From the NCBI GenBank assembly GCA_018806915.1, contig JAGKQI010000088.1, forward strand, positions 744,001-808,000: a DNA stretch of 64,000 nt. The letters are read 5' to 3'. A program made the position numbers and the translations under genes. The notes under the pieces are model-generated. The model was not told the origin of the DNA, searched no databases, and worked only from the letters and a program-made list of their open reading frames with translations. Of this stretch, positions 29,631 to 40,269 are shown one piece after another. The first letter of the stretch is position 1. Each line of letters begins with the position of its first letter. The DNA comes from Phytophthora colocasiae (taxonomy: Eukaryota; Oomycota; Peronosporomycetes; Peronosporales; Peronosporaceae).

Positions 29631-32399
29631 AGAAAATATAAGAAACACAGTGAATTCCGTGAAAAACACAATGAATGCTTACTGAACACAGCACAAGAGC
29701 CAGGCGGTCGCCATGGCATAAACGCGCGGCGGCGCGGCCAGTCGCCACACTGTGGGCCCCACAGCGCATTCAGGCATTTCGCAAAAGAGGATCGCGCGGG
29801 GCGAGGCGCCAGCGTGCGCTCGGTGGGGTGTTCGTCCGGGATGAGGGGGGAGCTGGAGTGGATCGCGCGGGGCAAGTGGAGGGGCCAATAGCCCACGTGG
29901 TATGCAGCTTTACACCGCACGCACTAGCTGGGCACTCCGCATCACGCAGACGCATTAGCTGGGCACTTCGTATCACGCAGCTCGCATCGCACGCATTTAC
30001 AGGGCACGCTTCTACGGCAGCTCGCATCGCACGCTTTTGCTGGACACGTTAGCACCGCATCACGTAGCTCGAATCGCACGCAGTAGCTGGGGTACACGCA
30101 GCATACAGGTAAAAGGATGAGACATCGTACTGCCAACAGGGTAAGCGACTCAAAGTTTTGGCTGAATTGTTTAACTACTAACTGGTGCTAGTTGTTGTTG
30201 CTCATAGCTACTCCCTTTCTAGCGCGTGTCCGGGACGTGGAGGTCTTCCAGCTGCTGTCGGCGTGAGGCCAACGCCATGCGAGCTCGGCTTTGACGTGCG
30301 ACGGCGGTTGAAGAGCACCTCCTCGCCTTTGCCATTAAGGACCGCACTCCTTTGCATGGCGAACAGTAGGTGCACACAGCTCGCGTACTTGTAGAAGTAC
30401 CCACATGGACACGTGCGCTTCTCCATATCAACAGGCCACCCTGTAGCAGGTTGGTTCTCCGATTCTAGCCTTGCCATATTTGGCTGATTTGAGCTGACAC
30501 TTGTATGTGCTCGCTGTACCTCTTTGTAGTAGCATTGTACACTCGCAGCGGTGGAGTGTAGACAACGTTGACTATGTTTGCGCTTGTGCCCAGCAAGAAT
30601 TCAACACTCATGCGTGGCGGTGTGTATTCGCGGATGAGCTGCTGGCGTTGTAGCGCCTTGACGCGACTCATCAGCTCCTTGGATGGAGCCTGGGTAGTAG
30701 CGAATCGGCGAACGTCAATAGAGTGTTGACGGCAACAAGCCCGTAGCTGCTGCAGCAACTCTCCCATTTTCAGCAGTCGGTGCACAGTGTAGTCGCGCTT
30801 TAACGCCCGGTTGAATTGCTAAACCGCGTTGTTGGTTGTTGCGAACCCGGGCGCGGTGTGATAGCACTGCCAGTTGCTGAAACGCCTACTTAGCCAAACA
30901 CGAGTGAAGTACTCGCTGAAGCTCTGGAGAGCTGGGGTTTCTTCCCATCGAAACTGAGATGCCGAGCGAACAGCGGCAAAGTCTTGGACATCACGCGTGC
31001 AATGCATGTCGTAGACGTCACGTAGCACAGCATTTTCTGTGTTCCTTCGACAAACCTTTCGTGCGCTCCACAACTTTTGCAAGCAAGTGGTAGAAGCACA
31101 TTAGATGCGTGTACGAACAATCTACTCCAAAGACTGCAGCAGCAGCGTTGAACTGTGCACTATCCGCGTCGCCCATGAAATTTGCCACACGCAGCGGCTG
31201 ACCAACAACTCTGCTGTAAACGCAGCGGAGAGATGCGAATGCGTTCGTGAAGTGCGGTTCTTGCTGCTGTGATGTTACGAACAGAGCAAGGAGGTGGAAT
31301 TGGCGAGCAGCGTCGGTAATTCCACAAACCAAAACTGGATAACCGACTTGGTTGGTTTTGTAGGTAGCATCGACATGGAAAATGAAGGATGCGGGGTCTC
31401 GAGCCGCTTGACGAAGCAGCGCTTTCGTCGTAATTCCAACTAAAAACGGATTTTGGTCTGTGCCGTTTCCAACTATGAGCTGTCCATCTTCACTCGATTG
31501 CATACCAAATGTAAACGGCTCGTGCTCTTGCTCGTTTCCATGGAATGCTTGGGCTCGTACAAGCGACCTTACGTTGTCCATGCTGTCGTTGCCGCCAAGT
31601 TTGGTGCGGCGAAAGTAGCAAACGACGTTTTGCACTTTTGGAGGGACGGGAGGTCATCAGGACGCAGCGAGAACTGGGTCAACATGGCCGTTCGAATTCG
31701 AGCGGGCTTCATACCAGCCTGATCCATCTGTTTCGCGTTCACTTTCTGGGCAGGCGTGAGACTGGGGCTCCGTGGCGGTGTGGCCCTGGTCACGTGGTCT
31801 CCACTCTCGAATAATGACGTAGCATTGCGATCCGTGCACACTAGCATTTTACCCCTCCAGGGGCACTTAGCGTAGGGCGCAGCATGCTTGCACTGAGTAC
31901 AGCTGCAGTTGAGGAGCTTGTAACGCATGAGATGCGGCGTTGGGCTGGCACACAGCGTGCAGAACATTGTTTGGCTCTTCGAAATCTTGAACGATTTCAA
32001 GCACTGCAGTAAAATGATGGTGTCGCCTTCTCCTAACTCGTGGCACAGAGGAATCCAGGTTGGTCTTTGGGGCATCTTGGGGGAAAGAAGGCGTCGTAGG
32101 GCGGTGAGGGCACTGGAGGAGTTTTTCGAGTGCAGTCGAAGGAATGGTGAAGAGCCACCGCTTGCCGGTCTATATGCTGTTCTACTAATGGTCATAAATA
32201 CGATTTTATCGACTTTCAATTGGTCAAAATGCGATGTTGTGCCGAGTAGTTATTTCCAGTGTTCTCTTCCTTGATCGATGTGCAATCACCGCAAAGTGTT
32301 CTGCAACCAAAATAATTAGTGTGTCAGAACCTGCATGCATTGTGCCTGTCACTCGTTCTTGTGAAATTCACACCGTTTTGGTGTTTTTAATGTGCTGTC
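29631..32399 (-). mobile_element. MULE inserted in alcohol dehydrogenase copy 3, 2769 bp
   Basis: Flanked by the 10-bp direct repeat GCGGCTGACG at 29621-29630 and 32400-32409, in the 8-11 bp range typical of Mutator-like elements. Dropping one copy of the repeat joins the dehydrogenase in frame. Terminal inverted repeats are weak by eye (both ends have AAACAC/GTGTTT words). It contains one degenerate transposase on the minus strand. The 3' part (29640-30200) is non-coding and has several CGCATCACGCAG / AGCTCGCATCGCACGC-type short repeats between 29930 and 30090. Confidence 0.85.
30208..32219 (-). pseudogene. MULE transposase with SWIM finger, several frameshifts
   Basis: N-terminal cysteine-rich DNA-binding region (FCTLCASPTP, LNCSCTQCKHAAPYAKCPW), frameshift at about 31620, then the transposase core FHVDATYKTN (first Asp), NFMGDADSAQFNAAAAVFG (second Asp) and THLMCFYHLLAKVVER. 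There is a frameshift at about 31060, a stop at about 30820 after TTNNAV, then LLKMGELLQQLRACC, another frame change near 30470, and the SWIM finger CPCGYFYKYASCVHLLFAM. All domains are recognisable but the reading frame is broken at least four times. Confidence 0.85.
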
Positions 32400-32832
32400 G
32401 CGGCTGACGCGGCCAACTCAGTGGACATCCTGTTGATCACGGCCGACGCCACCGACATGCCGTACATGCTGTTCCTAAGCTTCCTGGCAGTGCGTGGAAC
32501 GTGCATCATGGTGGGTCTCCCTAATGACGATGTCAAGTTCAACGCGTTCGGTGTGGTGGGCAAGGGCGCCAGCTTTAAAGGTAGTATGCTTGGCAGTATC
32601 CAAGACATTAAGGACATGCTGGAGGTGGCGTCCAAGAAGAACGTGCGTCCTGTGATCCAGAAGTTTTCGATGAGCAAAGTGAACGAAGGCATCTAGATGG
32701 TCAAAACACGCTCAATGACCCATGCAATTGTTCAGCCTATCATAAATCATTAGGAAGCATTACCGAAGATAGGTTTCAATTGCGCGCTGCAAAGCAGAGC
32801 GCACCAGCAACTTTTCCTGCATCAGCACGGCA

Positions 32833-33236
32833 ATGGATCCTCAGTCTCACGTGTCGCTTGGGGTCGCAAGAGGCTTTCGAGCTGACACTTCGCCGGCGAA
32901 TGGTGCGCGGAATGGCGCTCGCACGCGTGCATCGCCACATTCAGCTCGTGTATCGCCGTACCCTGAGCGCATTCGAACACCAACGGGAACACCACCACCT
33001 CCAGGCGGACAACACCAGCAGTAACAGCCAGTGCACGCTCGAATCCAATTCCAGCGCCATCTACATCTCAACAGCCTACTCTCAGGGCAGCAAGGTCACC
33101 TACAGCGTCAAGTCGAGCTAGGCGTTCTCCGTTCCCAAGTACAGCTAGTCAACCGCGGACTCCAAGTTCAGCACCACGCCGAGCGTCACCCCGAGCTGCA
33201 TCGCCTATTGGTAGAACCAAGATTGTAGAAGCCGTA
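32833..33236 (+). pseudogene. Ser/Pro/Arg-rich ORF fragment
   Basis: Frame 1 (MDPQSHVSLGVARGF ... GTPPPPGGQHQQ) and, after a frame change near 33030, a second frame rich in Ser, Pro, Arg and Ala ending in RTKIVEAV. No homologue recognised. Low-complexity composition means this could be noise or the disordered tail of a lost gene. Confidence 0.25.
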
Positions 33237-33483
33237 TAAGCAGTGAAGTACCGTGTTGGGATGCGCATGTTGCTTGGTTACGGAGTCCTCCATGCTTCTG
33301 ATGTGATCTAGCCTACAGTGTTGCACTAAAGGCTAGTAGCGTCAATAACACATCAATAAGATGAACTAGTTAAATAGAAGTGTGTGGATGGTATGCCTTG
33401 ATAATAAAAGCGCTCACCTGGTTACAGAGAGCGCCGCTACGGTACCGCAGAAATTGATGCGTACGCACTGGTTGTCCCCACGC

Positions 33484-33683
33484 TCTGCTTGAAGAGCTTT
33501 AATGGAAAGCTGCTACTAGTAGATTTTGACCAATCACATCGAGCCGTTCATTGGACTGGCGATTGACCAATCACCCTTGACGTCCAATTTTGACTGGAAT
33601 TGACAATACTGTGATGTCATAACTCCAGGTCTTGTATTCGTGGTGCACGAAGAGAAGTGGAGTGCATCAAAGTTCCTATTAGA
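33484..33683. repeat. 200-bp direct repeat, first copy (contains ankyrin-gene tail)
   Basis: Identical by eye to 34322-34521. Its right half, read on the minus strand, encodes IGTLMHSTSLRAPRIQDLEL, nearly the same as the C-terminal part of the ankyrin gene remnant at 51273-51950. Confidence 0.9.
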
Positions 33684-34321
33684 GCGAATAAGAGAGACTT
33701 TGAATTTTGGGTTTGAAGCCAAAAAGAACAATAAAAATGCGTGCGAACTTAGCGCCGCGGCGCCAGGCGCGTCTGGGACATTATGAACTGGAAAATCCCA
33801 ACTGCAGCGCAAAGTACGGATTCGATTCATTCATTTTGACGCAAAATGCAGCCGGAAAGGGCGGGAAAAGGCGCGTCACCGCGGCGCGTCACACGGGGTG
33901 AGTGCGGAATGAATGTTTTTGAGGAGTCCACGCTCAACAAGCAATCCTAGTCCTCACCGTGAAGTCCATGGAGCGCATCAACGACATACGTCCGATAAGG
34001 CAGCGTCTGCAGTACGGATGCTGTTAGCGGGCTACAGAACGAACGATATATGTATCTATAGGACTGCTATCGAGCAGGAAGTCCCGCGCACGCCTTGTCT
34101 GGAGCAATTCCGTTTTAGTGCTCAAGGTAATGTAGAGTGTTTGTAGGACATCAAATTCAAATTCAATTTGCTCTTATCGCGCTTCCATTTTGAACTGCAA
34201 TTTGGGTGCGAACCTTGGGTCTACCGAGAAACGTCACCGCCCCCGGAATGGCGCGAGTAAAGTGGGATTCAAAACTGCCTTCAAATTCAGGACTCAACTC
34301 TCTCTTATTTGTACGCAACGT

Positions 34322-34521
34322 TCTGCTTGAAGAGCTTTAATGGAAAGCTGCTACTAGTAGATTTTGACCAATCACATCGAGCCGTTCATTGGACTGGCGA
34401 TTGACCAATCACCCTTGACGTCCAATTTTGACTGGAATTGACAATACTGTGATGTCATAACTCCAGGTCTTGTATTCGTGGTGCACGAAGAGAAGTGGAG
34501 TGCATCAAAGTTCCTATTAGA
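34322..34521. repeat. 200-bp direct repeat, second copy, abutting gypsy E
   Basis: Second copy of 33484-33683, 838 bp away. It ends exactly where the gypsy E reverse-transcriptase tail begins (34522), so the repeat edge is also a recombination or truncation point. Confidence 0.9.
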
Positions 34522-36838
34522 AGCAGTTTTTGTGTGCAGCTAATTGGCTGCGGGACTCGATGGTGGACTACGCACGAACCGTGCACCCGCTGCAGAAGAT
34601 GCTTGAGGAGATAATGGCGTGGACGGCGTAAGAGCCAATTGGCAAGCGTTGATATATCGTGGACTGAAGAGGGCAAAGTTGCTTTTCGAGCGGTTGTGGA
34701 TTTGCTTACGACCTCGAATAAACAGTACTTCGCCGACAAGGATGCTCGCGTCTGTCTTTTGACTGGCGCGTCCAACACAGGATGGGCTATTGTGGTTTCT
34801 CAGGTATATCATTGGGAGGAAGGAAAGCCTGTGGCAGAGCAGGGGCACGAACTCTTGGTGTGCCGTGGAGGTCAGTTCCCTGGTTCACAGCTCAACTGGT
34901 CGATCGTTGAAAAGGAGGCGTATCCGGTGGTACGTGCCTGTGCTGACTTGGCATATTTGCTGGACCGAGAGAACGGTATCCACATCTATTGTGAACATGC
35001 CAATCTCGTGTATATCTTTGCTCCTGACAAGACCGTGAAACCTCAACTTCGCGGCAAGCTGCAGCGCTGGGCGTTGCAAATGGTCGGAGTTCGCTACGAG
35101 ATCGAGCACATTACCGGCGATGACAACGTGTGGGCCGATCTAGTGTCCCGTTGGGGAGAGCCGAATATCGGTCTTGGTGTTTCTACGACTGCGGTAAAGC
35201 GTATTGGTCTTCTAGAGGAGAACATTGCCGAGGACAACGGTGTCGGATATTTCAATAGAGTGGACCTGTCGGCCGCCTACTTGCATGTTCCAGTGGAGTC
35301 CGAGCCAGTACCTGAATTGGTATCGGCGATGAGGGTGACGACATGGAACACGCCTGTCGTGTCTCCGCTAAGGCCTCTCCAGAACGATCGATTCGTCTGG
35401 CCTTCTGCAGAAGCTATCAGAATTGAGCAACGCCGCCACCAGGATGTAGCACCTGCTGCAGGACGAGGACGGATATGTGCGCGTCGATGGGAAGTTGTGG
35501 GTGCCTCGAGAGGCTCGCGACTTGCTGAAGCGCATATTAGTGGTTGCCCATTGTGGGCCTCAGGGACACCGTGGTGGTGATGTTATGCTGACGGCATTGA
35601 ACGACCGTTTTGCCATCAGCAGTTCTAAGGCCCTAGTGGCACGGTTTTTGCGCGACTGCCTTCTCTGTAAGCACGTCAAAGGTGGCAAGCTAATCCAGCG
35701 ACCGTGGGGCCCAACATCTACGGCTACTCGACGCAATGAGTGTTTGCACATGGACTACTTGGAATTAGGAGAATCTTATGGTACGACACGCTACGTTCTC
35801 GTTCTGAAGGATGAGCTTACGCACTATTGTGAGTTAGTGGCAGCGGACTCAGCGACCAGCTCTGCAGCTGCTGAGGCCGTTCTGGACTGGTACAAGCGCT
35901 TCGGCCTCCCTGAAATGCGGGAATCCGATAACAGTAGTCATTTCAAGGCAGAGCTGATGAAGGAACTCGCCGCAAAGCTGACGGCAGTGCAAAAGTTCGT
36001 CCCAGTCTACAGTCTGTGGATAAATGGAACCGTGGAGCGCGTGAACCGCGATATTCTCCAGGTTCTACGGGTCATGCTCCTCGAGATCCAGCTAGATACG
36101 CGTAATTGGCCCTATCTACTACCTGTTATCCAGGCCAACCTCAACCACGCGGCAGTGGCATCGCTCGGTGGGCATGCACCAGTGGAGCTTTTCACCGGCC
36201 TTCCAGCGCCGTCCTTGCTGGACACGGTGGTCGTTCCGGTGGCTGGAGCGACTCATCCCCTGACTATCGACATGGCTACAGTCTCGGCCCATCTCGACAA
36301 TCTGCGTCAGCACCTCGCCTCCATGCACAAGGAGGTTGCTGATCGCAAGGAGAAGAGACGGACGTACGAAATGGCCAAGAACAAGGGGGAAACATGTAAC
36401 TTTGAGGCGGGAGATTTCGTCCTTTGGTCTCGAGTAGACACGAGGATGCGAGGTGGCAAACTCATGGTGCGCTGGGTAGGGCCCTTCAAGATCACCAAGG
36501 CGCTCTCCCATTCGTTCACGGTGGTCCATCTCCTTACGAATGAGGAGTTTGAAGTACACGGGTCGCACCTGAAGCACTACTGCGACTCCGATCTTGGGGT
36601 TTCTGCTGAGATTCGCGAGCACGTGGCATCCCAGGGGATTTTGCTGGGGATTCGTGCTATTGTGGACTACCGTTTCGAGCCTTCTGCCAAAGAATGTCAG
36701 CTTTACGTGGCGTGGCGTGGGCTCGAAGACGCTGAGAATTCCTGGGAGCCGTTCTGCTCTATCTACGCGGACGTGCCTACACTAGTAACTCAGTATGTGC
36801 AGTCTGTGGATGCTCCTGAGCTCCAGGCTCTGCTGTAA
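34522..36838 (+). pseudogene. Gypsy E: 5'-truncated pol (RT tail, RNase H, integrase, chromodomain)
   Basis: Starts with an RT thumb remnant (AANWLRDSMVDYARTVHPLQ; stop near 34630), then RNase H (GASNTGWAIVVSQV, WSIVEKEAYPVVRAC, GDDNVWADLVSRWG). There is a frameshift at about 35470, then the integrase zinc site (AHCGPQGHRGGD ... CLLCKHVKGG), the core (MDYLELGES, SDNSSHFKAEL, NGTVERVNRD) and a chromodomain-like end (ECQLYVAWRGLEDAENSWEP). LTRs, gag and protease are missing. It is related to, but clearly distinct from, gypsy D and B. Confidence 0.88.
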
Positions 36839-37374
36839 GCCCCTACGACTTCAACTTCAACGTCAACGTCAACAAGTCAAGATCACCAGTCGCATTGCAA
36901 CAGAACCAGGACATTTCGGTGTGGCGATTTAAAAAAAAAACAGTGCGCAGTGGTCTTCGGGGGCGGTGTTGAGCGCAAGGCTCAGTCTCCAGACGACACT
37001 GCTACATGGCTACATTTAGAGAGACGCGGTGCAGAGTCGGACACTGGCCTCATTGTCAAATCGGCCAGCAGCGAGCAGCAGATCTCCGGCGTGTATCGCC
37101 TGGGGATGAGGCCCCAGCGAATAGCAAGGCAAAGCACGCGCACTGGACAAGCAAAGGCAAGGAGCAGTGACGGCAATGGACAAGCGGCACGTGGTGGCAC
37201 GCGGCAACAGCCTAGACTGGCTGGGAGCGAGCGGCAACAACGATCATTGGAGGAGCAGTGGCAGGCCCAGGATGTGGAGCTGTTCCTGCCAGCGGCTCGT
37301 AGGTAGGAATGTAAGTCTGAACGTACCTCTAATGTTAATCTCACTTCGCAATTGACCTTAACGAGCTCAAGACA
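36839..37374. other. Non-coding stretch between gypsy E and the ankyrin pseudogene
   Basis: Contains a run of ACGTCAAC-like words just after the pol stop, an A10 tract at about 36931-36940, and one open frame (36950-37306) with no recognisable domain. Possibly the degraded 3' end of gypsy E. Confidence 0.4.
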
Positions 37375-39134
37375 CTACAGTTCGTAGCTCCAGTGCTTGA
37401 ATTCATAATACACGAAGAGAAGTGCATTAAAATGGCCTCCAATAAAAGCCTGGGTCATTGCCTCCAAAGGCACCAAAGACTCATTGTTTTGGTGTAGCAA
37501 TTCGTTGTCAAGTAACCAGCGCAGAACATTCACGCGGCTTCGTCGGGCTGCGTTATTAACCGCGAGAGTTGAATACCCTTCACCCAATCCATTCCTGACC
37601 AACCACTTCAACAGGCTCACATCCCCGCTACCTGCTACAGCATCCAACATCTCGGTTCGGAAATTCTCGCGAGGGCGATTCTCGTGTAGCCATTGAATCA
37701 CTGGGGAATGTCCGTTCCTTGCAGCAATTACCATGACGTCTTTGATCGAGTTCACAGTTGAGTGAGTGCAAACCCACTGCACTACGTCCAGGTGACCATT
37801 TTTCGCAGTTTTGGTAACCACGTCGTCCATATCAAGATTGCAGGGGTAACAGAAGCTTTCACCTCGCTTTCTCTTTTTTCCCGCAAGCGTTAGTGCAGCT
37901 GTGTGTAGGTACTGAACGATTTCGAGGTGGCCATTACTCGCTGCAGCAGCCATTACAGTCCTCAATGGTGATAGTTTTGATGCCCTTGAGGGAAGTCAGC
38001 CTCCGTCAGGTAACCAAAGTATGTCAGCCTTCGGATCGTCCTTAAATTGAGTCCACAACCACTGGACCACAGGTAAGTGGCCATTTTTAGCAGCCTCCTC
38101 TAGAGTGTATCGATAATCAGCTTTGAAACCTTGTGCGTGGAGATACTTGGCGACTTCCAAGTGTCCATATTATCCGGCCGCGAAGTAAATCCCATTAATA
38201 TTCCTCCTGATGGAAAACGCATGCTCGACCAGCCATTTTACCACTTCGAAATGTCCGTTACTTGCTGCCTCAATCAATGCAGATTCAGCATTCACTTCAT
38301 TACACTGCGTGTTGATCGTGGAAAAGAAAGATCCTCTGCTTCATAATAGTCGATAAGCCACTTCACAACTGGGAGATGACCTTCCTTACAGGCTTCTCTT
38401 AATGCTTGTTCCGCACCGCACTCCAGATTAGAAGCCACAAGCCACTTGTTGACGTTCAGGTGACGACCGGAAAGCCGAATACAATTCTTTCCACCATCCA
38501 AAACGTGCTCAACTATCCACTGAAGAAGCTCCAAATGACCTTACTTAGCAGCAAGACTAGCTAGATGGCGGCGATCAACCCAGCAGTCGCGCGGAATCAG
38601 CAACTGGACAAGCGGCAGATTCCCCCACTCTGCAGCACAATTTAAAGCGCCAGCATCAACTCGTTGCCTATCACTGGTGCGTTCAAGCAGCCAACGTACA
38701 ACATCATTATGACCATTTATCGCTGCCAGTGCCATACCTTTCCCTCTCCATTTCATGGCGATATACGACCCGTCGTATGTCTCGAGTCTCCTCGCCTCCT
38801 CTGACCGGTTTTCCTCATCCAGCAACACCTTTAACATATCCAGTTGTCCCGTTGACGCCGCTTCGTCTACTACACCCATGTCAGCCACATACTCCTTGTG
38901 AGTTTCACGGATACGTCCTAAGATCCACTTAACAACTACCGAATCTCTCTTTCGAATGGCTTGGATCAAGGACTGCGAGAACTGCCACTCTCTGTAGTAC
39001 CGGACAGTCTGTAAGGATGATGCAGGACACCAACGCGAACCTACGCCAAGAGGTCGTTGACTGTGGCACCAGAGAAGAGCGGGGGAACCAGTCGCACAAG
39101 CTTCGTTTAGTGCGATGTTCATACTGTCGTCCAA
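37375..39134 (-). pseudogene. Ankyrin-repeat protein gene, inactivated
   Basis: Reads 39134 down to 37375 with ankyrin units such as ALAAINGHNDVVRWLLE, EWGNLPLVQLLI, EGHLPVVKWLIDYY, ASNGHLEIVQYL, KNGHLDVVQWV, RSRVNVLRWLL and the family tail HFNALLFVYYEFKHW. Breaks: TAA at 38540 inside a KYGHL-type unit, a frameshift near 38315, an in-frame TAA near 38172, and a change near 37990. It is the longest of several relatives in the window and keeps the family C-terminus. The N-terminus (MDDSMNIALNEAC) may be original. Confidence 0.85.
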
Positions 39135-39562
39135 GTATCAGGAGGTGAGGGACACTAAATGGGGCAAATGAACGATGGTCTTGTCGGACAAAGCGAGGGT
39201 TACAGTTGATAGCGGCGTAAGAGCCAGCGACTTGTCATCATTCATAGCTGTCGGAATTCTTCTCGTCTGGGTTGAAGAGTCCATTATTATGTTTATTCAA
39301 TCTTGGACTAATCACTGGAAAAGCTGGAAAAGTTCGTTTTGTAGAAATGAAAGTAGCCGTTAGCAGCTTTTTTGCAGTTAATTTTGTTCGATTCAAGGTT
39401 ACGCGTAAACGTAAATCCATACCATACCATTTGTTCGATTCTGCACTTGTGGAGCTATGCTGCCATCACTTTGTCGTAGAAGACTGTTCACTTGTTCATC
39501 CGTTGCAGCATCTACCAACTCCTTCTCCATCTCACACAAAAACGAATCGAGGACCAATCCAT
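39135..39562. other. AT-rich flank of the gypsy D insertion
   Basis: No supported gene. The last five bases (39558-39562, TCCAT) are the left copy of the gypsy D target duplication; the pre-insertion sequence continues at 50530. Confidence 0.55.
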
Positions 39563-39833
39563 TGTGGTGCTCACGGATTGGGAGCTGGAACTCCCGCGAA
39601 GTCAACGTGTATTGACTTCAGTAATTGCCAGTAAATAGCAAAGTAAAGTCTTAACTACTCTGCATGGACGATCTCACCTACCGTAGTGGCAGTCCAGGGA
39701 GAAGCTTCCTTGATCAGTTGAACAGTATCCTCTACAGCTGCATGCTTCAGTGCGATCTGCTTAACTATGCCTGCTCGAATAGAGTATCCAGTCATGAGTT
39801 GGAGAAGCTGGGTACATGCATGCCATCATCACA
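39563..39833 (-). repeat. Gypsy D LTR 1
   Basis: Differs from LTR 2 at two positions (AGCTTCC versus AGCGTCC; GATCAG versus GATCTG). Confidence 0.92.
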
Positions 39834-40269
39834 CTGCCCCCAAGCTTTCCAACTCCTCGCAGTGGTCACCAGTGCGCGTAATATAATACCGTTGTAAATA
39901 TGCAGCCGCTTTTCCGTTCGTCCAATTGCGTGTCTCGTCACATGTAGTGCGCAGACGGTACCCCACCTTCAACACGTTGCAGTGTAACAGGTCATTTTTT
40001 GCAAAGATTTGCAACACTTGACACCCACCCAATGAGAACGCTCAGATTCAAATTTCAGCCAATCAGGAGTCTTGGAATCTTGAAAGTCATCGTACGGAGC
40101 AGATATCTTTGTGATTGACCCCAAACCCCGTTATCCGCTGTAGAGCAGTACTGAACACGCTGTCCATTGGTCACATAACTTCTTCGTCTCGACAGAGGTT
40201 TATAGACGCAAATCCTCCCAAACTAGATTATCAGCTTTGCGAGGAAATCGCCATAACTCTGCTTCTAGT

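Larger units (their letters stand above)
17592..32696 (+). pseudogene. Zinc-dependent alcohol dehydrogenase, copy 3, in three pieces
   Basis: Pieces: 17592-18067 (start to NIPS), 29378-29630 (DVAAPLLCAG to KQAAD), 32400-32696 (NSVDILLITADATD to KVNEGI). Read together they are colinear with copies 1 and 2. The gaps are an 11.3-kb composite insertion and a 2.77-kb MULE. Other damage: a 4-nt deletion near 17770 removing the codons before the CVVGHE motif, a Cys-to-Tyr change in the structural-zinc loop (PYKECTIGDDAYC, where the intact copies have PCKEC/PCKDC), and a stop in place of the next lysine after NEGI. At the MULE site the frame closes perfectly if one copy of the duplication is dropped. 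It was once a full gene and is now non-functional. Confidence 0.92.

Noticed and set aside
29631..32399. Long terminal inverted repeats for the MULE
   Set aside because: Ends share only short AAACAC-type words; the element is defined by its 10-bp target duplication and the gene it interrupts.
36950..37306. 118-codon plus-strand ORF after gypsy E
   Set aside because: No conserved motif, and an equally long ORF exists on the opposite strand.
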